18,681 bases of DNA from an uncultured Clostridia bacterium (lineage in GTDB: Bacteria > Bacillota > Clostridia > Oscillospirales > Acutalibacteraceae). A program made the translations under genes and the position numbers. The notes beneath the pieces are model-generated. The model made no database searches and had not been told where the DNA came from. It saw only the letters and a list, made by a program, of their open reading frames with translations. Below, in pieces: positions 7,478-14,207 of this stretch (the first letter of the stretch is position 1; every line of letters starts with the position of its first letter). The stretch is taken from NCBI GenBank assembly GCA_937920235.1, contig CALGUK010000045.1:1-18681 (forward strand), in the 5' to 3' direction.

Positions 7478-7590
7478 TTTGTAAAACTTCACAAAAATTA
7501 TCAAAAAAGTTTGTGTAGTTATTTTTATTCTACATCTTTTTTAATTTTTAGTTTTATGATAAGATAATAGCACTGTCTTTATGTTATAAA
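7478..7590 (+). promoter_or_regulatory. Divergent spacer: candidate operators and promoter before the XRE gene
   Basis: This AT-rich stretch holds two short inverted repeats: TTTGT (7478-7482) with ACAAA (7491-7495), and TGTAG (7514-7518) with CTACA (7530-7534). Such paired half-sites are what a dimeric XRE regulator would bind, so autoregulation is possible. Two weak promoter candidates follow: GATAAT at 7563-7568 with a poor -35, and an extended -10, TGtTATAAA, at 7582-7590. Given the base composition, none of these is individually convincing. Confidence 0.3.
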
Positions 7591-7622
7591 TGAAGCGGTA
7601 AAACGTTTGAAGGATGTAAAAT

Positions 7623-7847
7623 ATGGAATTCAGTGAAAGATTAAAGTATTTAAGATGTGCAAAAATTCCTACCATAACCCAAAAAGACCTGGCTAATGCC
7701 CTCGGTGTGACACAGAGAAAAATCTCATTTATGGAAACGGGCACAACCGAGCCGTCGCTGAAGGATATCAAAGCGCTTTGCAAGTATTTCAATGTGTCTG
7801 CCGATTACCTTCTCGGATTACCCAAGAATATGAATTATCCGGAGTAA
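7623..7847 (+). CDS. Small XRE-family helix-turn-helix regulator
   Basis: A 74-residue protein that is almost entirely one Cro/C1-type helix-turn-helix domain. The recognition region is TQKDLANALGVTQRKISFMETG (about residues 19-40), followed by the usual EPSLKDIKALCKYFNVSADYLLG, the standard end of the five-helix fold. There is no sensor or protease domain, so it likely acts as a dimeric DNA-binding repressor or activator controlled by its own level or by a partner. ATG with ribosome site AAGGA 8 bases upstream. The nth gene begins 3 bases after its stop and its ribosome site GGAG lies in the last codons, so the two are cotranscribed. The regulated genes are unknown; the inverted repeats in its own upstream region are candidate sites. 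Confidence 0.88.
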   Translation: MEFSERLKYLRCAKIPTITQKDLANALGVTQRKISFMETGTTEPSLKDIKALCKYFNVSADYLLGLPKNMNYPE

Positions 7848-7850
7848 TAT

Positions 7851-8477
7851 ATGACGAAAAAAGAAAGAGCAAGACTTCTTGTTGAGGGGTTAAAAAAAGA
7901 ATATCCGGAAGCAATCTGTTCTCTGACAGCGGAAAATCCGTTTGAACTGCTTGTGGCAACACGACTTTCTGCCCAGTGTACCGATGCCAGAGTAAATCTT
8001 GTGACTCCCGAGCTTTTCAGCAGGTACAGAACTCTTGATGACTATGTCAATGCGGATGTTTCGGATATTGAAAGGATAATTCATTCCTGCGGCTTTTATC
8101 ACGGAAAAGCACGCGACATCATTGAGATGGCAAGGGGTGTGCGTGATCGCTTCGGCGGTGTGGTTCCCGACAATATCGAGGATCTGACCTCCCTGCAGGG
8201 CGTCGGCAGAAAAACGGCAAATTTAATTGTGGGCGATGTTTATAAAAAGCCTGCAGTGGTTGCAGATACACATCTTATAAGGCTTTCTAACAGAATGGGA
8301 CTTGTGGCAACAAAGGATCCCAAAAAGGTTGAAACAGAGCTTAAGAAAATTCTTCCGCCTGAAGAGAGCAATGATTTCTGCCATCGATGTGTGCTTCACG
8401 GCAGAGCCGTCTGTACGGCGAGAAAAGCCGATTGCGGCAACTGTTCGCTGAACGGTATCTGCAAAAAACTTGTCTGA
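7851..8477 (+). CDS. nth: Endonuclease III (DNA glycosylase/AP lyase)
   Basis: A 208-residue base-excision repair enzyme that removes oxidised pyrimidines and cleaves at the abasic site. All expected features are present: the helix-hairpin-helix LQGVGRKTA with the Schiff-base lysine K121, the catalytic aspartate D139 in VADTH, and the C-terminal 4Fe-4S ligands C188-x6-C195-x2-C198-x5-C204, the exact spacing of E. coli Nth. The length matches the family (about 210). ATG with GGAG 6 bases upstream, overlapping the end of the XRE gene. No terminator is obvious after it before the next promoter. Assignment is firm; the operon partnership with a small XRE regulator is the only unusual point. Confidence 0.96.
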   Translation: MTKKERARLLVEGLKKEYPEAICSLTAENPFELLVATRLSAQCTDARVNLVTPELFSRYRTLDDYVNADVSDIERIIHSCGFYHGKARDIIEMARGVRDRFGGVVPDNIEDLTSLQGVGRKTANLIVGDVYKKPAVVADTHLIRLSNRMGLVATKDPKKVETELKKILPPEESNDFCHRCVLHGRAVCTARKADCGNCSLNGICKKLV

Positions 8478-8498
8478 TGTATTATATTGTAAAAAATA

Positions 8499-8507
8499 TG
8501 TTATAAT
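8499..8507 (+). promoter_or_regulatory. Extended -10 promoter for the membrane protein gene
   Basis: TGtTATAAT at 8499-8507 is a perfect extended -10. No good -35 sits 16-18 bases upstream, which extended -10 promoters can tolerate. Transcription would begin near 8514, about 25 bases before the ATG at 8539. The 61-base gap after nth holds nothing else visible. Confidence 0.6.
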
Positions 8508-8538
8508 ATTTACATAATATGGAAAAGAGGTAAAAATT

Positions 8539-10293
8539 ATGGATCCAATCAACGTAGATTTCGGAAATAAAAATGTTGTTCCCGAAACCCCGAAGGGCAG
8601 TACGCTCAAAAGAGTGATTATCAGCCTTTTGCTTACCGTTGTCGTCGGTGCAGCGGCATATTATTTTATGCTTCCCGCACTTAACTTCAAGGCAATTGAA
8701 CTGTATGTTTTCATTGCGGTTATACTTATTGCTTATATCGGTATTTTCGGTCTTGTATCAAAAGCATATTTTCGTCCCGAATATATGGAGTACGCAAAAA
8801 ACAAGGTGAAAATTCCGATTATTCTCATCATCGTTCTTGCTGCAGTTGCAGGTGTCGGTTATCTGACCGGTGTTGAGCTGTTCAGAGCAAAGGATTATGC
8901 CGAGATTATTGATGTCAAGGAAGGCAATTTTGCTGAGGATATTGAAGAAGTCGATTTTCAGAGCGTTCCGCGTCTTGATAAGGACTCCTCAAATATGATT
9001 GCAACAAGAGCTCTCGGTGAGCTTTCCGACTATGTTTCACAGTTTGTCGTTAACGCATATTATTCAACTCAGATAAACTATAACGGCAGACCCGTGCGAG
9101 TGCAGTCACTTGATTACGGCGATGTGTTCAAATGGATCAAAAACACCAAAGAGGGACTTCCTGCTTACATTATAGTTGATATGACAACACAGAAGGCTGA
9201 GACGGTCAGACTTGAAGAGGGTATGAAATATTCTCCTGCAGAGCATTTTAACGAGTACCTTCTCCGCCATGTCCGTTTCAAATATCCGTCACTCATTCTC
9301 GACGAGCCTTCATTTGAAATTGATGAAACAGGCAGACCATATTGGATTGTTCCCGTGCTTGATAAAACTATCGGACTTTTCGGCGGAACAGATGTTATAG
9401 GTGCTGTTATTGTCGATTCAATCAACGGCGATACAACTCTCGTTTCAACAAGTCTTGACGGAACAACAAAGCTTCCGACGGATAAGTTTGTAACAGATAA
9501 GGAATTCCAATGGCTTGACCAGGTATATTCCGTTGATATTCTTACTCAGCAGTATAACTATTACGGCAGATATAATAACGGTTTCTGGAACTCCATTATC
9601 GGTCAGGAAAATGTGCGCGTAACATCATCGGGAAATAACTATTTGGCTCTCAATGATGATGTTTATGTTTATACCGGTGTAACTTCAATCAGCTCCGACC
9701 AGTCAATCATCGGCTTCGTTCTTATAAATCAGAGAACGAAAGAGGCTGTTTATTATCAGCAACCGGGTGCTCTTGAAGAAACTGCAAGAACATCCGCACA
9801 GGGTAAGGTTCAGCAGTACAGCTACCGTGCAACATTCCCGATTCTTCTCAATGTCAGCGGCGAACCCACTTATTTTATGGCTCTTAAGGATGCGAGTGAG
9901 CTTGTAAAAATGTACGCAATGGTTAATGTTGAGCAGTCAACGGTTGTCGGTGTAGGCTCAAGCCTTACAGAGTGTACCGAAAATTATGCTGCCGAGCTTG
10001 AGAAGAACGGTGTAAACGTGGATGTTGACGTTGATTCAATGGGCGAGGAGGAAACACCTGATACACCTGAAATCGAAACAGTCGAAGTAACAGGTAAGGT
10101 TGAAGAGATAAGAAGCGTCATCACGGGCGGTGAAACTTATTTCTATATCAGGCTTGCAGACAATGAAACATATTATAAGGTGGCTGTAAAGGATGCCGAA
10201 AGAATTGTAATTCTGAATCCGGGCGATACCGTTACCTTTACCGTTGATAAGGATGCTTCGGGCGAGATTGTCAGTGCAAATTCAATAAAATAA
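8539..10293 (+). CDS. Membrane-anchored protein of unknown function, three N-terminal helices and large exported region
   Basis: I cannot assign a function. The 584-residue protein has three hydrophobic segments (about 24-46, 52-74 and 91-112) and no classical signal peptide. About 470 mostly polar residues follow and are probably outside the cell, since the positive residues at 21-25 suggest an inside N-terminus and an odd number of helices. The large region is rich in Y, D, N and T, with alternating beta-type stretches such as GLPAYIIVDMTTQKAETVRL, RPYWIVPVLDKTIGLFGGTD and NNYLALNDDVYVYTGVTS. An acidic linker (about 495-513, GEEETPDTPEIE) leads to a small C-terminal domain (514-584) that looks like an OB-type beta barrel. 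From memory, long proteins with this pattern recur in clostridial genomes without a known role. Ribosome site AGAGGT 7 bases before the ATG. It stands alone, with its own promoter and terminator. Confidence 0.75.
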   Translation: MDPINVDFGNKNVVPETPKGSTLKRVIISLLLTVVVGAAAYYFMLPALNFKAIELYVFIAVILIAYIGIFGLVSKAYFRPEYMEYAKNKVKIPIILIIVLAAVAGVGYLTGVELFRAKDYAEIIDVKEGNFAEDIEEVDFQSVPRLDKDSSNMIATRALGELSDYVSQFVVNAYYSTQINYNGRPVRVQSLDYGDVFKWIKNTKEGLPAYIIVDMTTQKAETVRLEEGMKYSPAEHFNEYLLRHVRFKYPSLILDEPSFEIDETGRPYWIVPVLDKTIGLFGGTDVIGAVIVDSINGDTTLVSTSLDGTTKLPTDKFVTDKEFQWLDQVYSVDILTQQYNYYGRYNNGFWNSIIGQENVRVTSSGNNYLALNDDVYVYTGVTSISSDQSIIGFVLINQRTKEAVYYQQPGALEETARTSAQGKVQQYSYRATFPILLNVSGEPTYFMALKDASELVKMYAMVNVEQSTVVGVGSSLTECTENYAAELEKNGVNVDVDVDSMGEEETPDTPEIETVEVTGKVEEIRSVITGGETYFYIRLADNETYYKVAVKDAERIVILNPGDTVTFTVDKDASGEIVSANSIK

Positions 10294-10298
10294 AAGCA

Positions 10299-10325
10299 GG
10301 GCGGGGCAGTGACCCCGCCTTTTTA
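10299..10325 (+). terminator. Rho-independent terminator after the membrane protein gene
   Basis: GGCGGGG (10300-10306) pairs with CCCCGCC (10313-10319), loop CAGTGA, extended by one G-T pair, followed directly by five T (10320-10324). It starts 6 bases after the stop codon and isolates this gene from the arginine operon. Confidence 0.93.
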
Positions 10326-10346
10326 TGCAATATAATATTGTATAAA

Positions 10347-10432
10347 TGTATAAAATTACAGAATATGTAATCAAAATGCATAAAATACGCATAAATATAC
10401 ACTATTTATGCAAATAATTGAATAAAAATACA
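10347..10432 (+). promoter_or_regulatory. Cluster of candidate ARG boxes (ArgR/AhrC operators)
   Basis: Compared with the core operator TGNATWWWWATNCA, three 14-base matches are visible: TGTATAAAATTACA (10347-10360, one mismatch), CGCATAAATATACA (10388-10401, one mismatch) and TGAATAAAAATACA (10419-10432, no mismatch). The last also fits the B. subtilis AhrC consensus at 14 of 18 positions. A weaker 15-base version with TGTA and TGCA arms lies at 10366-10380. Centres of the three best boxes are 41 and 31 bases apart, close to four and three helical turns. A perfect 9-base inverted repeat, GCATAAATA/TATTTATGC, spans 10389-10411. The DNA is very AT-rich, so single matches are weak evidence, but position directly before argG makes arginine repression likely. 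Confidence 0.7.
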
Positions 10433-10461
10433 AAAAACTTTAAAAAATTACGCAAAACCAC

Positions 10462-10489
10462 TTGATTTAATGTGAAAAGTGTGTATAAT
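10462..10489 (+). promoter_or_regulatory. Promoter of the arginine operon
   Basis: TTGATT (10462-10467), a 16-base spacer and a perfect TATAAT (10484-10489). Start of transcription is expected near 10496, leaving a leader of about 50 bases. A perfect short palindrome, TGCAATTTGCA (10501-10511), lies just after the start site and could be another repressor contact. No T-box or riboswitch structure was recognised in the leader. Confidence 0.75.
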
Positions 10490-10545
10490 ATATCCCATAC
10501 TGCAATTTGCACAATTTATAACTCATTTTTTCGGAGGAATATACA

Positions 10546-11778
10546 ATGGAGAAGAAAGATATCAAAAAAGTAGTTTTGGCATATTCAGGCGGTCTTGATA
10601 CATCAATCATCATTCCGTGGCTTAAGGAAAATTACAATAACTGTGAGGTCATCGCAGTTTCAGGTGACGTCGGCCAGGGTACCGAACTTGACGGACTTGA
10701 GGAGAAGGCTCTTGCAACAGGCGCCTCAAAGCTCTATGTTCTTGATTTGAAAGAGGAGTATGTTGAGGATTATATCTGGCCTTGCCTTAAGGCAGGCGCT
10801 GAATATGAGCAGTACCTTCTCGGCACTTCACACGCTCGTCCCTGTATCGCAAAAGGACTTGCCGAAATCGCAATTAAAGAGGGCGCGGACGCTATCTGTC
10901 ACGGCTGTACCGGTAAGGGTAACGATCAGGTTCGTTTTGAGCTTACATTAAAGGCTTTTGCTCCCGAAATGGCTATCATCGCTCCTTGGCGTGAGTGGGA
11001 TATCAAGTCCCGTGAAGAAGAAATCGCTTATGCAGAGGCACACAATATTCCTCTTAAAATAAACCGCGAAACAAACTATTCAAAGGATAAGAATGTATGG
11101 CATCTTTCACACGAAGGTCTTGACCTTGAGGATCCTGCAAATGAGCCTCTTTACAATAAGGATGGCTTCCTTGAAATGGGCGTTTCTCCAGAACAGGCTC
11201 CTGATGTACCAACTTATGTTACAATCCATTTTGAGCAGGGCGTTCCAACTGCTGTTGACGGCGTAGAAATGAAGGGCCTTGCAATCGTTGAAAAACTTAA
11301 TGAGCTTGGCGGTGCTAACGGTATCGGTCTTCTTGACATTGTTGAAAACCGTCTTGTAGGAATGAAATCCCGCGGTGTATATGAAACTCCCGGCGGTGCA
11401 ATTCTTTACAAGGCTCATGAGCTTCTTGAGATGATTTGTCTTGATCGCGAAACATCACATTATAAGAAGCTTGTAGCACAGAAATTCGGCGAAGTTGTTT
11501 ATAACGGCCTCTGGTTCACTCCTCTCCGTGAAGCACTTTCAGCCTTTGTTGATAAGACTCAGGAAACGGTTACGGGTGATGTTAAGCTTAAGCTTTATAA
11601 GGGCAATATTATCAATGCCGGTATTACCTCACCATACTCACTCTATGACGAAAACGTAGCATCCTTCGGTGATGACGGCGGTGCATATAACCAGAAGGAT
11701 TCAGCAGGATTTATTAACCTCTTCGGTTTGTCTATAAAGGTAAAAGCTTTGTTGGACAAACAGCGCGGCGAGAACTGA
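10546..11778 (+). CDS. argG: Argininosuccinate synthase
   Basis: A 410-residue ligase that joins citrulline and aspartate to argininosuccinate at the cost of ATP to AMP, the next-to-last step of arginine synthesis. The PP-loop ATP site is YSGGLDTS (residues 13-20), followed by family stretches AVSGDVGQGTEL, CHGCTGKGNDQVRFE, which binds citrulline and aspartate, and PWREWDIKSREEE. Length is typical for the bacterial type I enzyme. The start is well supported by GGAGGA (10533-10538) 7 bases before the ATG. It is the first gene of the seven-gene arg operon, so the two final enzymes are read before those of the ornithine branch. Expression is probably controlled by the ARG boxes upstream. Confidence 0.97.
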   Translation: MEKKDIKKVVLAYSGGLDTSIIIPWLKENYNNCEVIAVSGDVGQGTELDGLEEKALATGASKLYVLDLKEEYVEDYIWPCLKAGAEYEQYLLGTSHARPCIAKGLAEIAIKEGADAICHGCTGKGNDQVRFELTLKAFAPEMAIIAPWREWDIKSREEEIAYAEAHNIPLKINRETNYSKDKNVWHLSHEGLDLEDPANEPLYNKDGFLEMGVSPEQAPDVPTYVTIHFEQGVPTAVDGVEMKGLAIVEKLNELGGANGIGLLDIVENRLVGMKSRGVYETPGGAILYKAHELLEMICLDRETSHYKKLVAQKFGEVVYNGLWFTPLREALSAFVDKTQETVTGDVKLKLYKGNIINAGITSPYSLYDENVASFGDDGGAYNQKDSAGFINLFGLSIKVKALLDKQRGEN

Positions 11779-11788
11779 TAAATAACTT

Positions 11789-11828
11789 ACAATGACGACA
11801 AAGGCTGAAAATGTCTTTGTCGTATTGT
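11789..11828 (+). other. Long hairpin in the argG-argH spacer, no T-tract
   Basis: The left arm 11789-11803 pairs with 11815-11828: nine pairs ACGACAAAG/CTTTGTCGT, one bulged G, then five pairs ACAAT/ATTGT, with the 11-base loop GCTGAAAATGT. After it come GCTAATATAGAC and the argH ribosome site, with no run of T, so it does not look like a normal terminator. It may be a site of RNA processing or stabilisation that sets the argG to argH ratio, or a protein-dependent attenuator. The structure is seen; the role is inferred. Confidence 0.6.
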
Positions 11829-11847
11829 GCTAATATAGACATAAATT

Positions 11848-11853
11848 AAGGTG
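11848..11853 (+). promoter_or_regulatory. Shine-Dalgarno site that sets the argH start
   Basis: AAGGTG overlaps the in-frame GTG at 11851, which it therefore cannot serve, and lies 6 bases before the ATG at 11860. That ATG gives the usual ArgH beginning, MQLWKGRF. Confidence 0.75.
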
Positions 11854-11859
11854 ACAAAT

Positions 11860-13230
11860 ATGCAACTCTGGAAAGGCAGATTTTCAAAGGAAATCGATCC
11901 TAAAACCAATGATTTTAACTCTTCAATAAAGTTTGACAGCCGTATGTATAAAGAAGATATCGACGGCAGCCTTGCTCATGCAGCAATGCTTTGTGCCCGA
12001 GGAATTATCTCTGCGGAGGATCTGACACAAATCAATGACGGTCTTAATGCAATAAAGTCAGAAATTGAAAGCGGAGAACTGGAAATTGACCCTAATGCTG
12101 AGGATATACATACTTTTGTAGAGGGAGAGCTTACTTCGAGAATAGGTGCGGCAGGTAAAAGGTTGCATACGGCAAGAAGCCGCAACGACCAGGTTGCAGT
12201 TGATATAAGACTTTATCTCCGTCACGAGTGTGATGCGCTGTATAATCAGCTTACTGAGCTTATTGATGTTCTTTGCAAAAAGGCAGAGCAGTATGCTTAT
12301 GCGGTTATGCCGGGATATACTCATCTTCAGAGAGCACAGCCGATAACCTTCGGGCATCATCTTATGGCTTATGCCGAAATGCTTATGCGTGATAAGGAGA
12401 GATTACAGCAGGCGGCGGACAGAATGAATTATTCTCCGCTGGGAGCTTGTGCATTGGCAGGTACAACCTATGATACGGACCGTGAAATGACGGCGAAATC
12501 ACTCGGCTTTAACGGTGTAATGCAAAATTCACTCGATTGCGTTTCTGACCGTGATTTCTGCATTGAGCTTGCATCTGTTATATCAATCATTATGGTGCAT
12601 CTTTCAAGATTTTCCGAAGAAATTGTTCTCTGGTGCTCCTGGGAGTTCAAATTTGTTGAGCTTGACGATGCATTTTCTACGGGCTCGTCAATTATGCCGC
12701 AGAAGAAAAATCCTGATATCACAGAGCTTATCCGCGGTAAATCAGGTCGTGTATTCGGTGACCTCACAACACTTCTTACAATGATGAAGGGCCTTCCGCT
12801 TGCCTATAACAAGGATATGCAGGAGGATAAGGAAGCGATTTTTGACGCTTTTGATACGGTTAAAATGTGTCTTACAGCCTTCATTCCTATGCTTGACACA
12901 ATGACGGCTCTTCCCGAAAATATGCGAAAAGCAGCAGCAGGCGGATTTATCAACGCAACCGACTGTGCCGATTATCTTGTGGGCAAGGGCCTTCCTTTCC
13001 GTGATGCATATAAGGCAACAGGCGAATTGGTTGCACTCTGTATTAAAAAGGGACTTACGTTGGAAACTCTGCCTTTAGATGAATATAAGACGGTTTGCGA
13101 TATATTTGACGATGGTGTATATGATGCAATAAATCTCGATAAATGCGTAAACGACAGAACATCTCTCGGCGGACCGGCTCCGCAGAATGTACTCGCTCAG
13201 GCAGAACGAATTAAAAAACTCAATAAATAA
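11860..13230 (+). CDS. argH: Argininosuccinate lyase
   Basis: A 456-residue member of the fumarase/aspartase superfamily that splits argininosuccinate into arginine and fumarate, as a cytoplasmic homotetramer. The N-terminus MQLWKGRF is the family standard. Conserved region 1 is TARSRNDQVAVDIRL, region 2 is PGYTHLQRAQPITFGHH with the catalytic histidine area, and region 3 is the signature loop GSSIMPQKKNP (about 275-285) carrying the catalytic serine. Length is typical. The ATG at 11860 is chosen over GTG at 11851 because of ribosome-site spacing. It lies 81 bases after argG, the longest gap inside the operon, which contains the hairpin described separately, and 11 bases before argC. Confidence 0.97.
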   Translation: MQLWKGRFSKEIDPKTNDFNSSIKFDSRMYKEDIDGSLAHAAMLCARGIISAEDLTQINDGLNAIKSEIESGELEIDPNAEDIHTFVEGELTSRIGAAGKRLHTARSRNDQVAVDIRLYLRHECDALYNQLTELIDVLCKKAEQYAYAVMPGYTHLQRAQPITFGHHLMAYAEMLMRDKERLQQAADRMNYSPLGACALAGTTYDTDREMTAKSLGFNGVMQNSLDCVSDRDFCIELASVISIIMVHLSRFSEEIVLWCSWEFKFVELDDAFSTGSSIMPQKKNPDITELIRGKSGRVFGDLTTLLTMMKGLPLAYNKDMQEDKEAIFDAFDTVKMCLTAFIPMLDTMTALPENMRKAAAGGFINATDCADYLVGKGLPFRDAYKATGELVALCIKKGLTLETLPLDEYKTVCDIFDDGVYDAINLDKCVNDRTSLGGPAPQNVLAQAERIKKLNK

Positions 13231-13241
13231 GGATAATATAT

Positions 13242-14174
13242 ATGACTAAAATATTTATCGACGGTAGTCAGGGAACAACCGGACTCAAGATTTTTGACCG
13301 TCTTGCACAGAGAGAGGATATCGATCTTATCACTCTCCCGGAAAATTTAAGAAAAGATACAGCTGCCAGAAAACAGGCTCTTAACAGCGCCGATGTTGCT
13401 TTTCTCTGTCTTCCCGATGCGGCGGCAGTTGAGGCGGTGGGTCTCATCGAAAATGAAAAAACGGTTGTAATTGACACATCAACCGCACACCGCACGGATG
13501 CGGGTTGGGCTTACGGATTTCCCGAGTTGTCTGAGGAGCTTGAGAATAAGCTGAAGCAATCAAAGAGAATAGCGGTGCCCGGCTGTTATGCCAGCGGATT
13601 TATAGCACTCGTCAAGCCGCTGGTTGATGAGGGGATTATAGACAGTGAAATCTGTATCGCCTGTCACGCAATGTCCGGCTACAGCGGAGCAGGAAAAAAC
13701 GGAATAGCACAGTATGAGGATACAAACAGGGATATTCTTCTTGACTCTCCCCGTGAGTATGCACTTACCCAGCAGCACAAACATCTGAAAGAAATGAAAG
13801 CGATTTCAGGACTCGCCAATGAGCCGATTTTCTCACCGTATATCTGTGATTATTTCAGCGGTATGGTAATGACGGTTCCGCTTTTCAAAAAGGATTTGCA
13901 AAACGGCAAAACTGCTGAGGATATAAAAGCTGTTTACAGAGAAAAATATAATTCTGAAATTGTGAAATATAAAGAAAGCATTGATGAAAACGGGTTTATC
14001 GCAGGAAATAAGATGAGCGAAAATGACGGGATGGAAATTACCGTCTGCGGTAATGATGAAAGAATCCTGCTCATTGCAAGATATGACAACTTGGGAAAAG
14101 GCGCAAGCGGTGCCGCGGTTCAATGCCTGAATGTTAAAATGGGGTTGGACGAAAAATTTCAGTTGAACGTATAA
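13242..14174 (+). CDS. argC: N-acetyl-gamma-glutamyl-phosphate reductase, short type 2 form
   Basis: A 310-residue NADPH-dependent dehydrogenase that reduces N-acetylglutamyl phosphate to the semialdehyde, the third step to ornithine. The nucleotide-binding loop is FIDGSQGTTGLKI (G8-x2-G11-x2-G14), and the catalytic cysteine is C115 in VPGCYASGF. The length and the opening FIDGSQGTTG match the type 2 ArgC group (about 310 residues), not the longer type 1 form (about 345) of B. subtilis and E. coli. The region SGYSGAGKNG in the middle is the conserved substrate-side loop. ATG with AAGGAT 7 bases upstream. It sits between argH and argJ with short gaps, so it belongs to the operon. The function is secure from motifs and context. 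Confidence 0.95.
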   Translation: MTKIFIDGSQGTTGLKIFDRLAQREDIDLITLPENLRKDTAARKQALNSADVAFLCLPDAAAVEAVGLIENEKTVVIDTSTAHRTDAGWAYGFPELSEELENKLKQSKRIAVPGCYASGFIALVKPLVDEGIIDSEICIACHAMSGYSGAGKNGIAQYEDTNRDILLDSPREYALTQQHKHLKEMKAISGLANEPIFSPYICDYFSGMVMTVPLFKKDLQNGKTAEDIKAVYREKYNSEIVKYKESIDENGFIAGNKMSENDGMEITVCGNDERILLIARYDNLGKGASGAAVQCLNVKMGLDEKFQLNV

Positions 14175-14197
14175 TAAACAATCCGTTGGAAAGACTT

Positions 14198-14202
14198 GGT
14201 GA
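14198..14202 (+). promoter_or_regulatory. GGTGA ribosome site that favours the ATG start of argJ
   Basis: GGTGA, complementary to the 5' part of the anti-Shine-Dalgarno sequence, lies 5 bases before the ATG at 14208. The earlier in-frame TTG (14196) and GTG (14199) would rely on GGAAAG (14188-14193) at short spacing. The GTG remains possible; the ATG is preferred. Confidence 0.5.
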
Positions 14203-14207
14203 AAACA

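Noticed and set aside
8539..10293. CvpA-like or PepSY-like identity for the unknown membrane protein
   Set aside because: No CvpA helix pattern or PepSY signature was visible beyond general hydrophobicity, so no family name is given.
10490..10545. T-box, riboswitch or leader peptide before argG
   Set aside because: The leader is only about 50 bases, has no T-box motif, no antiterminator-terminator pair and no short arginine-rich reading frame.
11789..11840. Hairpin in the argG-argH spacer as a normal terminator
   Set aside because: No run of T follows either arm within the usual distance, and argH needs the transcript to continue.
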